Of a DNA stretch of 64,000 nt, positions 34,705 through 42,870 are shown in pieces. This DNA is from Paucimonas sp. (lineage in GTDB: Bacteria; Pseudomonadota; Gammaproteobacteria; Pseudomonadales; Pseudomonadaceae), in the NCBI GenBank assembly GCA_031253995.1, contig JAIRVG010000098.1:1-64000 (forward strand), given 5' to 3'. Position numbers and translations under genes: made by a program. The notes beneath the pieces were generated by a model. It had not been told where the DNA came from. It saw only the letters and a list, made by a program, of their open reading frames with translations, and did not search any database. Numbering within the stretch: position 1 is the first letter of the stretch; each line of letters starts with the position of its first letter.

Positions 34705-34728
34705 CGATATGCATTTCTTTGCATATCG
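34705..34728. promoter_or_regulatory. ModE-like operator candidate 2 (perfect dyad)
   Basis: CGATATGC and GCATATCG are perfect inverted arms with eight bases between, 21 bp upstream of the first operon ATG (34749) and near the likely promoter. The rest of the 34440-34748 region is A/T-rich and no other gene is seen in it. Confidence 0.5.
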
Positions 34729-34748
34729 AAAAACGCAAGGAGCGTTCG

Positions 34749-35483
34749 ATGTCTACACCCGCAGCAAAACCATGCCCGTCCGTTTCGTCGAAGACCGATT
34801 GGCGCGTCGACTACCTGGCCGAGTTCAAGGCCCTGGCGTGCGCCGATGAATACCCCTGCATCTACGTCAAGCAGGCCTTCGAGAAGGACCACCTGAGCTT
34901 TCACTTCGTCGACGACGCTCATTGCCCTACTGACCGTGAGCAGGCCTTCGAAGCGTTCAGAAGCTATGTCGCCGACGTCCTGGCGACACCGGAAGAGCGC
35001 ACTGCGGCGATGAAGATCCTGCTTATCGTGATCAACAGCGAGAGCCTGGCCGAATCCCATGAAGCACTGGCCTGGGAACTGCTGAACGACTTCACCCGGC
35101 GCGACGACATTGCCTGGCCAGCGCACCTGCCCCGGGACCCCGACGAGGCTGACTGGGCCTACTGTTTCCAGGGCCAGCGCATCTTCGTCAACATCTCCAG
35201 CCCCGAACACCAGTTGCGTCGCAGCCGCAACCTCGGCAGGCACCTGGTCCTGGTGCTGCAACTGCGTGATGGCATCGACTGCATCGCGCCCCCCGACAGC
35301 AAGGGCGATGTCATCCGCAACTTCATCCGCAAACGCATCGACGCCTATGACGCGGTTCCGGTCTCTCCCGACCTGGCGACCCATGGCCAGGGCGAGAACC
35401 GCGACTGGAAGCAATTCTGGCTGGGCGACCGGGAAACGGTCATGCAGGGCAAATGCCCGTTCCACGCCCCCAGCGGCAACTAA
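34749..35483 (+). CDS. YqcI/YcgG-family protein (putative heme N-hydroxylase)
   Basis: 244 residues, cytoplasmic. AAGGAG seven bases upstream sets the ATG at 34749. The family features are an early YPC (about 35-37), an Arg-rich stretch HQLRRSRNLGRHLVLVLQLRD at about 155-178, IRNFIRKRI, and an ending KCPFHAPSGN (Cys236, His239), as in YqcI/YcgG proteins. Characterised members of this group, as I recall them, are arginine/guanidine N-oxygenases: DcsA (D-cycloserine), AglA and GntA (guanitoxin). An N-hydroxylation of arginine or a guanidine is therefore the best guess, but the substrate is unknown. It is the first gene of the five-gene operon; 36 bp precede the next start. Confidence 0.7.
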   Translation: MSTPAAKPCPSVSSKTDWRVDYLAEFKALACADEYPCIYVKQAFEKDHLSFHFVDDAHCPTDREQAFEAFRSYVADVLATPEERTAAMKILLIVINSESLAESHEALAWELLNDFTRRDDIAWPAHLPRDPDEADWAYCFQGQRIFVNISSPEHQLRRSRNLGRHLVLVLQLRDGIDCIAPPDSKGDVIRNFIRKRIDAYDAVPVSPDLATHGQGENRDWKQFWLGDRETVMQGKCPFHAPSGN

Positions 35484-35519
35484 GGACAGTTGCCGATCCT
35501 TTTCGTCATGGAGCAGACG

Positions 35520-36512
35520 ATGGCGTTCAAGAACTACCGATTTTCGCCGGAGATCACCCGGCGCCTGAATGATTTGTCGAAGACGGACAACTGGCATTCA
35601 CTGCTGGGGCTGGGGGTCGATTTCACCGTGGTGCTGTGCTGTGCCTGGGTGTCCACGGAGTTTCCCTATACCTATCCGATCGCGGTGCTGATCATCGCAG
35701 CCCGCCAGCGCGGTTTGGCTACGATCATGCATGATGCCGCCCACGGCAGGGCCGCGACGTCCAAGGTATTGAACAACGTGATTGGCCGTTACCTGACGGC
35801 CTTCCTGATCTTCCAGTCGTTCAATGCCTACCGTGTCTCGCACGTACAGCAACACCACCCTTGCCTGGGGGACGCGGACAAAGACCCGGACTTCCTGTTC
35901 TACCAGGATGTCGGCCTCTACGAGCTGAAGGACAGGAAGGCGTTCTACACCGAGCATGTGCTGGCGACCCTCCTCCTGGTCAATGCCCCGCAGTACATCG
36001 CCTATCTGTTCAGGCACCGCTTCGGGTCCCTGTTGCAGCACCGCCGCGAGGCGCTGTCGATGCTGGTCCAATGGCTGGCGATCATTGCCGTCGCCCAGGC
36101 CTTCGACCTGCTTGGCAGCTTGCTGCTGTTCTGGATCGTGCCGTACCTGACTGCCTTCATGGTCATCGGTCGGTTCATCGAGATAGCGGAACACTACCCG
36201 CTGCTGGGGCACAGCGAGGACGGGCTCGAATTGAGCCGCAACCGCTTCAGCCATCCGCTGGAAGGACTCTTCCTGAGCGTTCACCAGGAGAACTACCACC
36301 TGGTCCACCACCTGCGCCCGGGCATCCCCTGGTGGCGCATGAGCCAGGCCCATGCCGTGATGCTGGAAGACCCACGCTACCGAGAGGTCAACGCCGGCTT
36401 CGGTGGCGTGTTCCTGTCATCCAATGGCGTCAAGGCACTGATCCCCTCGCTGATCGCCGGCGAGATCGAACTCCCGTCCCCTCAATTTCCCGAACAGGAA
36501 GACGCCGCATGA
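35520..36512 (+). CDS. Membrane fatty-acid-desaturase-like oxygenase
   Basis: 330 residues with about four to six membrane segments. The three His boxes of the diiron desaturase/hydroxylase superfamily are complete: H71-DAA-H75, H108-VQQ-H112-H113 and H255-QENY-H260-LV-H263-H264. The start is at 35520 because GGAG lies six bases upstream; the frame upstream has only a TTG (35490) and an ATG (35508) with poor spacing. In the gene context a lipid role is unlikely. Relatives act on amino-acid compounds: rhizobitoxine desaturase RtxC, and (from memory) arginine hydroxylase GntB. Desaturation or hydroxylation of an amino-acid side chain is inferred. It overlaps the next gene by 4 bp. Confidence 0.75.
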   Translation: MAFKNYRFSPEITRRLNDLSKTDNWHSLLGLGVDFTVVLCCAWVSTEFPYTYPIAVLIIAARQRGLATIMHDAAHGRAATSKVLNNVIGRYLTAFLIFQSFNAYRVSHVQQHHPCLGDADKDPDFLFYQDVGLYELKDRKAFYTEHVLATLLLVNAPQYIAYLFRHRFGSLLQHRREALSMLVQWLAIIAVAQAFDLLGSLLLFWIVPYLTAFMVIGRFIEIAEHYPLLGHSEDGLELSRNRFSHPLEGLFLSVHQENYHLVHHLRPGIPWWRMSQAHAVMLEDPRYREVNAGFGGVFLSSNGVKALIPSLIAGEIELPSPQFPEQEDAA

Positions 36513-37690
36513 AAGACAGCACTCGCCTGATGAATGTCCCGCCGGTCGGCCACGAGTACGAGCCACTGGTGCAGCCGATCTACCAGACCAGCCTCTTCCG
36601 CATGCCTGACTACTCCACGGCCGTCGCGACGGAGCACCGGGTCCACCCCGGCTCCTACTACACACGTTGGGGCAACCCGACGGTCAGCTACCTGGAGAAC
36701 CAGCTGTCCCTGCTCATGCGCACGGAAAGATCCCTGGTGTTTCCGTCCGGCATGTCCGCCATCACGACCACCTTGTTCGCCCTGCTGACGCCCGGTGACC
36801 TCGTGCTCGCCGCCGACACCCTGTACGGCGACACCACGCGCTTCTTCCTCGAAGACCTGCGCAAATGGGGCGTCAGGGTTGAACTGTTCGACCCTGCAGA
36901 TGCCTCGACATTGCAGTGCTGCGGCGAATCCCGTCCTGCCCTGGTGTACTACGAGGCCCTCAGCAACCCGAACCTGAAAGGCATCGACCTCGACGGTATC
37001 CAGGCCTTCTGCCGGGATGTCGGCGCCCTGTCGGTGTGCGACGGCACGTTCGTCCCGCCATTCATGCGCAAGCCCGATGTCGCACTGGCAGACATCGTCA
37101 TCATGAGCCTGACCAAGTACGCCGGAGGCCACTACAGCGTGTTCGGCGGCTCGATCTCGTGCAATGCAGCACTCCAGGAACGGATCTGGCACACCCAGTC
37201 GCTGTACGGGGCCGCCATCGACCCCACGGCAGCATGGAACCTGTCACAGGGCCTGAAGACCCTGGAGCTGCGCCTTGAGCGGCAATCACGCAGCGCATTG
37301 CAGGTCGCCCGGCAATTGCAGGAACACGCGGCCATCGAACAGGTGATCTACCCGATGCTCGACGACTACGCCTACCGGCACCTGACCTCGCGCTATCTCG
37401 ACCACGGCGGTGCCGTGGTGTCGTTCGTCGTCAAGGGTGGGCCCACCGTGGTCGCGCAATTGCTCGAACGCACCCGCGTCGCCGGCCTCTCCGTCAGCCT
37501 GGGCGGCATCCACACCTGCATCGAGCACGCCGAGGCGATGTCCCACTCGATGCTCAAGGCCATGGACGAAAACCTGCTGGACACCTCTGGCTCCGAGAAA
37601 CCCGACCAGTCGCTGATCCGCCTGTCGGTAGGCATCGAAGATGCCCACGATCTCGCCATGGACCTGATGACAGCCCTCGACTCTCTCTGA
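36509..37690 (+). CDS. Cys/Met-metabolism PLP enzyme (gamma-substitution/elimination type)
   Basis: 393 residues. The PLP lysine is Lys203 in SLTKYAGGH. The other signatures of the cystathionine gamma-synthase group are present: YTRWGNPT (Tyr51, Arg53, phosphate/substrate loop), FPSGMSAI, Asp178 in CDGTF, and SLGGIHTCIEHAEAMSH plus VGIEDAHDLAMDL near the end. Enzymes here do gamma-replacement or gamma-elimination on O-acylhomoserine, cystathionine or similar, and one group cleaves canavanine. It could join an N-hydroxy compound to the C4 of a homoserine derivative. The start ATG overlaps the desaturase stop (ATGA) and the next gene begins 12 bp after its stop. Confidence 0.8.
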   Translation: MKDSTRLMNVPPVGHEYEPLVQPIYQTSLFRMPDYSTAVATEHRVHPGSYYTRWGNPTVSYLENQLSLLMRTERSLVFPSGMSAITTTLFALLTPGDLVLAADTLYGDTTRFFLEDLRKWGVRVELFDPADASTLQCCGESRPALVYYEALSNPNLKGIDLDGIQAFCRDVGALSVCDGTFVPPFMRKPDVALADIVIMSLTKYAGGHYSVFGGSISCNAALQERIWHTQSLYGAAIDPTAAWNLSQGLKTLELRLERQSRSALQVARQLQEHAAIEQVIYPMLDDYAYRHLTSRYLDHGGAVVSFVVKGGPTVVAQLLERTRVAGLSVSLGGIHTCIEHAEAMSHSMLKAMDENLLDTSGSEKPDQSLIRLSVGIEDAHDLAMDLMTALDSL

Positions 37691-37702
37691 AAGGACTCGC
37701 TC

Positions 37703-38959
37703 ATGCATATCGAACAACTTGCCGGAAAAACCCTGTGCTTCGCCGGTTCCGGCGGCCTGGACAGCATGACCATCGTCAGTTGGCTGAAGGCCCATGACGT
37801 GAACGTGGAATGCGTGACTGCGGATTTCGGCCAACCGGACGAACGCAACCTCGACGCCGTCCGTGAGCGCATGCTCGCGGCGGGAGCCCGGGACGTACAC
37901 ATCATCGACCTGCGCGCCAACCTGGCCCGGGCGGGCCTCGAAGTCATCAAGGCCCGGGCGTTCCATACCGGGCGCTACTGGAATACCACGGGCGTCGCGC
38001 GCCATGTCCTGCTCAAGGGCATGCTGGAGAAGATGCGTACGCTGCAACTGGATATCGTCTCCCACGGCTGCACCGGACGCGGCAACGACCAGGTCAGGTT
38101 CCAGCACATCACCAACCTGCTCGAACCCGGCTTCACCGTCTACGCGCCATGGCGTGACCCGGCGTTCCTGCAGCAGTTTCAAGGCCGCAAGGCGATGATC
38201 GAGTACTGCCAGGCCCAGGGCCTGCCCCTCAAGCCCAGTGCCGACGTGATCTATTCCACCGATGCCAACCTGCTGGGCCTCACCCACGAAGCGGGTGTCC
38301 TGGAAAGCCTGGAAACGGCAGCGTCGGTCGTGGCACCGACGATGGGTGTCTCGGTCCTCGACGCTCCTCTGTCGGCACAAGAGGTCACCGTTCGCTTCGA
38401 GCAGGGGCGTCCTTGCGCCATCGACGGACAGCCATTCGACGAACTCGGGCTGCTGGAGCGGGCCAATGCCGTTGCAGGTCAGCACGGCATCGGCATGCAT
38501 GTTCACCTGGTGGAAGACCGGGTCATCGGGATCAAGTCGCGCGGCGTCTACGAGGCTCCCGGCATGGAGCTTCTGGGCAGTTGCCACGAGTTCCTTGCCC
38601 AGATCGTCTTCGACGACAGCGCAAGGCGCCTGTTCGGCCACCTGAGCGAACTGATCGCCGACCACATCTATCGCGGCACCTGGTTCGACAAGACCTGCGC
38701 TGCGGCGATGGCAGCCATCGACGACTTGTCGAGCGTGGTGAACGGAGAGATCACCGTCAGGCTGTACAAGGGCACCGTGGCGTTCGTCGCCGCTCATGCG
38801 GTGCAGGACGCTCTGTACAATCAGGACAATGCCTCCATGGAGGCTGTCGGAAGCTTCAGCCATGCGGACTCGGAAGGGTACCTGCAAGCGACCGGGCAGA
38901 GCATCAGGATGGCCGGGCTGGTGGGTGCCGTGAACCGGCGCCTCTATCAACGGATCTAG
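37703..38959 (+). CDS. Argininosuccinate-synthase paralogue with altered substrate loop
   Basis: 418 residues. The overall ArgG family is clear: the P-loop AGSGGLDS (residues 14-21), CTGRGNDQVRF (about 123-133, aspartate and ATP loop), YSTDANLLGLTHEAGVLE, and VEDRVIGIKSRGVYEAPG. Differences from ordinary ArgG: Tyr before SGGLD is Gly, and the citrulline loop Y-x-x-x-T-S is YWNTTG (Tyr92, Gly97), so the Ser that binds citrulline carboxylate in human ASS (Ser92) is lost; a second citrulline Ser (Ser189) is Thr. Glu and Tyr contacts at the end (VEDR, GVYE) are kept. This fits a citrulline-like substrate such as O-ureidohomoserine. No argH accompanies it. The housekeeping ArgG should be elsewhere. 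Confidence 0.8.
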   Translation: MHIEQLAGKTLCFAGSGGLDSMTIVSWLKAHDVNVECVTADFGQPDERNLDAVRERMLAAGARDVHIIDLRANLARAGLEVIKARAFHTGRYWNTTGVARHVLLKGMLEKMRTLQLDIVSHGCTGRGNDQVRFQHITNLLEPGFTVYAPWRDPAFLQQFQGRKAMIEYCQAQGLPLKPSADVIYSTDANLLGLTHEAGVLESLETAASVVAPTMGVSVLDAPLSAQEVTVRFEQGRPCAIDGQPFDELGLLERANAVAGQHGIGMHVHLVEDRVIGIKSRGVYEAPGMELLGSCHEFLAQIVFDDSARRLFGHLSELIADHIYRGTWFDKTCAAAMAAIDDLSSVVNGEITVRLYKGTVAFVAAHAVQDALYNQDNASMEAVGSFSHADSEGYLQATGQSIRMAGLVGAVNRRLYQRI

Positions 38960-39005
38960 CACACAGTCCGGCGCGCCGCCCTGGCGCGCCGGTATCGGAG
39001 AGAAG

Positions 39006-39911
39006 ATGGAACTTGCAAAAAACGTCAGGCTGGGAATCATCTGCGCGCTGCTGGCCGCATTCTTCAACAGCACTTCAGGCATCTTCGCCAAGCTGCTGAT
39101 CGATACGTACACACCCGGCGATATCGCCTTCGGCAAATGCGTGATCGCCTTCGTCTTCCTCGGTATCTGGGTCGCCCTCAGCGGCCGCTGGCGCAGGCTG
39201 GACCTGCGCGGGCGCGCAATGGTGGCCGTCGCGGTCTGCGCCCTGTTCGGCATCTTCGGCCTGTTCACCTTCGAGACCATCGCCTACCAGGGCATGGCCG
39301 CCCCGCTCGTGGTATTGACCCTGATCGGCTCCTCCACCATTACGACATTGCTCGCGGGGCATTTCTTCTACGGCGAGCGAATCACGCGCAACACCCTCTT
39401 CTGCCTGGTGATGATCATGTCCGGCCTGCTCATGATGCTGCCGCACGGCGCCCATGCCGAGCCGCGCTACCTGTTGATGGCGATCTGTTCCGGTGCGTGC
39501 TACGGCGGCTTCCTGGTCCTGGCCAAGTACCTGAACCTCGCCGAAGGCCTGGAAGGCACCTGGCTGTTGATCGGCATCGGCACGCTGTATCTCCTGCCCC
39601 TGACCAGCATGCCAGGCCAGTTGCTGCTCAACGCCGAGGCCTGGCGATTCCTGCTGCCGCTGGCGATCTTCCCGACCATCCTCGGCTACTTCTTCACCGT
39701 CAAGGCGTTGCGCAACGCCCCGGCGTCTACCGTGCAACTGTTCGAGATCTCCGAGCCGGTGTTCTCCGCGATCCTGGCATTTCTGGTGCTGCGCGAATTC
39801 GTCACGCTCAACGAAGGCATCGGCTCGCTGGTGGTCGTCGCTTCACTGCTGGTCTACCAGTTCAACCTGCTGGAGCGCCTGCTGCAAAGACGCCCCCAGA
39901 CCAGCGAATAG
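39006..39911 (+). CDS. EamA/DMT-family exporter
   Basis: 301 residues with ten predicted helices in two EamA halves (LLAAFFNSTSGIFAKLLIDTYTP at the start, a second half with GACYGGFLVLAKYLNL and APASTVQLFEISEPVFSAILAF, a common EamA ending). Members export amino acids and small metabolites. It closes the operon, 46 bp after the ArgG-like gene, and is the likely exporter of the product, or a self-protection pump. It is followed by a shared hairpin (39917-39946) and creA on the opposite strand. Confidence 0.85.
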   Translation: MELAKNVRLGIICALLAAFFNSTSGIFAKLLIDTYTPGDIAFGKCVIAFVFLGIWVALSGRWRRLDLRGRAMVAVAVCALFGIFGLFTFETIAYQGMAAPLVVLTLIGSSTITTLLAGHFFYGERITRNTLFCLVMIMSGLLMMLPHGAHAEPRYLLMAICSGACYGGFLVLAKYLNLAEGLEGTWLLIGIGTLYLLPLTSMPGQLLLNAEAWRFLLPLAIFPTILGYFFTVKALRNAPASTVQLFEISEPVFSAILAFLVLREFVTLNEGIGSLVVVASLLVYQFNLLERLLQRRPQTSE

Positions 39912-39916
39912 ATCAC

Positions 39917-39946
39917 GAAAAAAATGTGGCCGCAGTGCGGCCCCAT
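39917..39946 (-). terminator. Terminator after creA (also faces the operon end)
   Basis: Stem GGCCGC-AGT-GCGGCC at 39928-39942. On the minus strand the hairpin is followed by a run of seven T (39918-39924), typical of a Rho-independent terminator for creA. On the plus strand it also follows the EamA stop. Confidence 0.7.
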
Positions 39947-39964
39947 TTGATCGGACATCGTCGG

Positions 39965-40426
39965 TCACTGCGCCCAGGGCAGGATCGGAATCGCCGTCAC
40001 CGCGTTCTGCGGGCTGCCCTCGATCACGCGGTCGCTGTACACCAGGTACACCAGCGTATTGCGCTTCTTGTCGAAGAAACGCACCACCTGCATGGTCTTG
40101 AACACCAGCGACGTGCGCTCCTTGAACACTTCATCACCGTCCTTGAGGTCACCCTTGAACGTGATCGGCCCCACCTGGCGGCAAGCGATCGACGCCTCGG
40201 CACGGTCCTCGGCCAGGCCCAGGCCACCCTTCACCCCGCCGGTCTTGGCCCGCGACAGGTAGCAGGTCACGCCCTCGACCTTCGGGTCATCGAACGCCTC
40301 GACGACGATCTTGTCGTTCGGCCCGAGCACCTTGAACACGGTGGATACCTCACCCACCACTTCCGCCGAAGCCAACACCGGCAGCGCCAGCAGGGCGGCG
40401 GCAAACAGTCCCTTGAACAAATTCAT
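39965..40426 (-). CDS. creA: CreA family periplasmic protein
   Basis: 153 residues. The signal peptide MNLFKGLFAAALLALPVLASA is cut before EVVGEV. The mature part VGEVSTVFKVLGPNDKIVVEAFDDPKVEGVTCYLSRAKTGG and IACRQVGPI is the CreA pattern. Its role is not established in any species. The start at 40426 is used; a GTG at 40435 would overlap the proB stop as GTGA. It lies downstream of proB and probably in the same transcript. Confidence 0.85.
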   Translation of the reverse strand: MNLFKGLFAAALLALPVLASAEVVGEVSTVFKVLGPNDKIVVEAFDDPKVEGVTCYLSRAKTGGVKGGLGLAEDRAEASIACRQVGPITFKGDLKDGDEVFKERTSLVFKTMQVVRFFDKKRNTLVYLVYSDRVIEGSPQNAVTAIPILPWAQ

Positions 40427-40431
40427 TCTCC

Positions 40432-41550
40432 TCACACCAGAATCAGGTTGTCGCGGTGCACCAGCTCAGGCTCGGCGCTGTAACCCAGCAGGCCCTCGAT
40501 GGCTTCCGACGACTGGCCGATGATCTTCTGCGCTTCCAGGGCGCTGTAGTTGGCCAGGCCGCGGGCGACTTCGACGCCGTCCGGACCGACGCAGACCACC
40601 ATCTCGCCACGGCGGAAGCTGCCCTGCACGGTCTTTACGCCGACCGGCAGCAGGCTCTTGTTGGCCTGGCGCAGCGCCTGCACGGCACCGGCGTCCAGCA
40701 CCAGGGTGCCGCGGGTCTGCAGGTGGCCGGCCAGCCATTGCTTGCGCGCCGCCAGCATGCCGCGCTCCGGCGACAGCAGGGTGCCGATGCGCTCGCCGGC
40801 CTTGAGACGATCCAGCACGCGCTCGATACGCCCGCCGATGATGATGGTGTGGGCACCGGAACGGGCCGCCAGACGCGCCGCACGCAGCTTGGTCTGCATG
40901 CCGCCACGGCCCAGCGCGCCGCCGGTACCACCGGCCACGGCATCCAGGGCCGGATCGTCGGCGCGGGCTTCGTAGATCAGCTGGGCTTCGGGGTTGTTGC
41001 GCGGGTCGGCGTCGAACATGCCGTCACGGTCGGTGAGGATCACCAGCAGGTCGGCTTCCACCAGGTTGGCCACCAGGGCGGCCAGGGTGTCGTTGTCGCC
41101 GAAGCGGATCTCGTCGGTGACCACGGTGTCGTTCTCGTTGATCACCGGCACCACGCCCAGCTCCACCAGGGTGCGCAGGGTGCTGCGGGCGTTGAGGTAA
41201 CGCTTGCGGTCGGAGAGGTCGTCGTGGGTCAGGAGGATCTGCGCGGTGTGCTTGCCGTGCTCGGCGAAGCTCGATTCCCAGGCTTGCACCAGGCCCATCT
41301 GGCCGATGGACGCAGCGGCCTGCAGCTCGTTCATCGCACTCGGTCGCTTGGTCCAGCCCAGACGGCTCATGCCGGCAGCCACGGCCCCGGAGGAGACCAG
41401 CACCAACTCGACGCCCGCTTCGCGCAGGGCCACCATCTGCTCTACCCAGACACCCATCGCCGCGCGATCCAGGCCCTTGCCATCCGCCGTCAGCAGGGCA
41501 CTGCCAATCTTCACGACCCAGCGCTGGGCACCTGTCACCTTGCTCCGCAT
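40432..41550 (-). CDS. proB: Glutamate 5-kinase
   Basis: 372 residues catalysing the first step of proline biosynthesis, ATP-dependent phosphorylation of glutamate. The amino-acid kinase domain (about 8-260) has VVKIGSALLT, LVSSGAVAAGM, INENDTV and GTGGALGRGGMQTKLRAA, the ProB signature; a PUA domain (about 275-370) follows. The length is normal. It is transcribed in the same direction as obgE but has a strong terminator (41601-41626) between, so it probably has its own promoter. The creA gene follows. Confidence 0.95.
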   Translation of the reverse strand: MRSKVTGAQRWVVKIGSALLTADGKGLDRAAMGVWVEQMVALREAGVELVLVSSGAVAAGMSRLGWTKRPSAMNELQAAASIGQMGLVQAWESSFAEHGKHTAQILLTHDDLSDRKRYLNARSTLRTLVELGVVPVINENDTVVTDEIRFGDNDTLAALVANLVEADLLVILTDRDGMFDADPRNNPEAQLIYEARADDPALDAVAGGTGGALGRGGMQTKLRAARLAARSGAHTIIIGGRIERVLDRLKAGERIGTLLSPERGMLAARKQWLAGHLQTRGTLVLDAGAVQALRQANKSLLPVGVKTVQGSFRRGEMVVCVGPDGVEVARGLANYSALEAQKIIGQSSEAIEGLLGYSAEPELVHRDNLILV

Positions 41551-41600
41551 CTTCTTCCAACCTATCGATCTGTGTGGATTCTGTAGATTCTGTAGATAAC

Positions 41601-41626
41601 AAAACGCCGCTTGAAAAAGCGGCGTT
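41601..41626 (-). terminator. Terminator between obgE and proB
   Basis: The ten-base stem AACGCCGCTT (41603-41612), loop GAAA, and AAGCGGCGTT (41617-41626) are followed on the minus strand by TTTTGTT, 17 bp after the obgE stop. Confidence 0.85.
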
Positions 41627-41643
41627 CAGTGTACTGCAACGGA

Positions 41644-42870
41644 TCAGTCGCGCACGTAAATGATTTCCGGACCGTCTTCGTCGTCCTCTTCGCCCCAGAA
41701 GTCATCGTCGTCATCGCTGGCATCGGCCACGCTCTTGACGCCGGTGCGACGCAGGGTGCGGGCGTCGTCGAGGGCCTGCAGCTGGGCGCGGGCCTCGTCT
41801 TCGATACGCTGGTCGAGGTCACGCAGCTCTTCGGCGTAGGCCGGGTCGGCCGCCAAGCGGTCGGCGCGGTCTTCGAGGTAGCGCATCAGGTCGTGGCTGA
41901 TCTGCTCGGTGCCCTGGCGGGAGATGGCCGAGATCAGGTAGACCGGGCCTTCCCACTGCAGGCGGTCGACCACTTCCTTGACCCGCGCTTCACGCTCGTC
42001 TTCCGGGATCATGTCCGACTTGTTCAGCACCAGCCAGCGCTCGCGCTCGCACAGCGACGGGCTGAAGCGCTCCAGTTCGTTGACGATCACTTCGGCGGCA
42101 TCGGCCGGGCTGCTTTCGTCCAGCGGCGCCAGGTCCACCAGGTGCAGCAGCACGCGGGTGCGCGCCAGGTGCTTGAGGAAGCGGATACCCAGGCCGGCAC
42201 CGTCGGAAGCGCCTTCGATCAGGCCGGGAATGTCGGCGATGACGAAGCTCTTCCAGCGGTCGACGCTGACCACGCCCAGGTTCGGCACCAGGGTGGTGAA
42301 CGGGTAGTCGGCGACCTTCGGCTTGGCGGCCGAGACGGCGCGGATGAAGGTGCTCTTGCCGGCGTTCGGCAGGCCCAGCAGGCCGACGTCGGCCAGGACC
42401 TTCATTTCCAGCTTGAGGTCACGCTGGTCGCCCGGCTTGCCCGGGGTGGTCTGGCGTGGCGCACGGTTGGTACTGGACTTGAAGCGGGTGTTGCCCAGGC
42501 CGTGCCAGCCGCCTTGGGCGACCATCAGTTTCTGCCCGGCCTTGACCAGGTCGCCGATGATTTCCTGGGTGCTGGCGTCGATCACGGTGGTGCCCACCGG
42601 GACGCGCAGGACCAGGTCTTCACCCTTCTTGCCGGTGCAGTCGGTGCTGCCGCCGTTGGCGCCACGCTCGGCCTCGAAATGGCGGGTATAGCGGTAGTCG
42701 ACCAGGGTGTTGAGGTTTTCGTCGGCAACCATGTACACCGAGCCGCCGTCGCCACCGTCACCGCCGTTGGGACCGCCGTTCTCGATGAACTTTTCGCGGC
42801 GGAAGGCCATGCAGCCGTTCCCACCATCACCGGCCTTGACCCGGATCGATACTTCGTCAACAAACTTCAT
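41644..42870 (-). CDS. obgE: Obg/CgtA GTPase
   Basis: 408 residues. The glycine-rich OBG domain (about 1-158) is followed by the GTPase domain with GLPNAGKST (G1), DIPGLIEGA (G3) and NKSD (G4), and an acidic tail (DASDDDDDFWGEEDDEDG). It acts in 50S ribosome assembly and stress control. The order rplU-rpmA-obgE on the minus strand is the usual one in proteobacteria. A terminator follows (41601-41626). Confidence 0.96.
   Translation of the reverse strand: MKFVDEVSIRVKAGDGGNGCMAFRREKFIENGGPNGGDGGDGGSVYMVADENLNTLVDYRYTRHFEAERGANGGSTDCTGKKGEDLVLRVPVGTTVIDASTQEIIGDLVKAGQKLMVAQGGWHGLGNTRFKSSTNRAPRQTTPGKPGDQRDLKLEMKVLADVGLLGLPNAGKSTFIRAVSAAKPKVADYPFTTLVPNLGVVSVDRWKSFVIADIPGLIEGASDGAGLGIRFLKHLARTRVLLHLVDLAPLDESSPADAAEVIVNELERFSPSLCERERWLVLNKSDMIPEDEREARVKEVVDRLQWEGPVYLISAISRQGTEQISHDLMRYLEDRADRLAADPAYAEELRDLDQRIEDEARAQLQALDDARTLRRTGVKSVADASDDDDDFWGEEDDEDGPEIIYVRD

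Noticed and set aside
35520..36512. Membrane-lipid fatty acid desaturase
   Set aside because: The His boxes alone would allow it, but it overlaps a PLP amino-acid enzyme gene and lies in an amino-acid-type operon. Not excluded by sequence alone.
37703..38959. Housekeeping argG
   Set aside because: The altered citrulline loop and the operon context with oxygenase and exporter genes argue against it.
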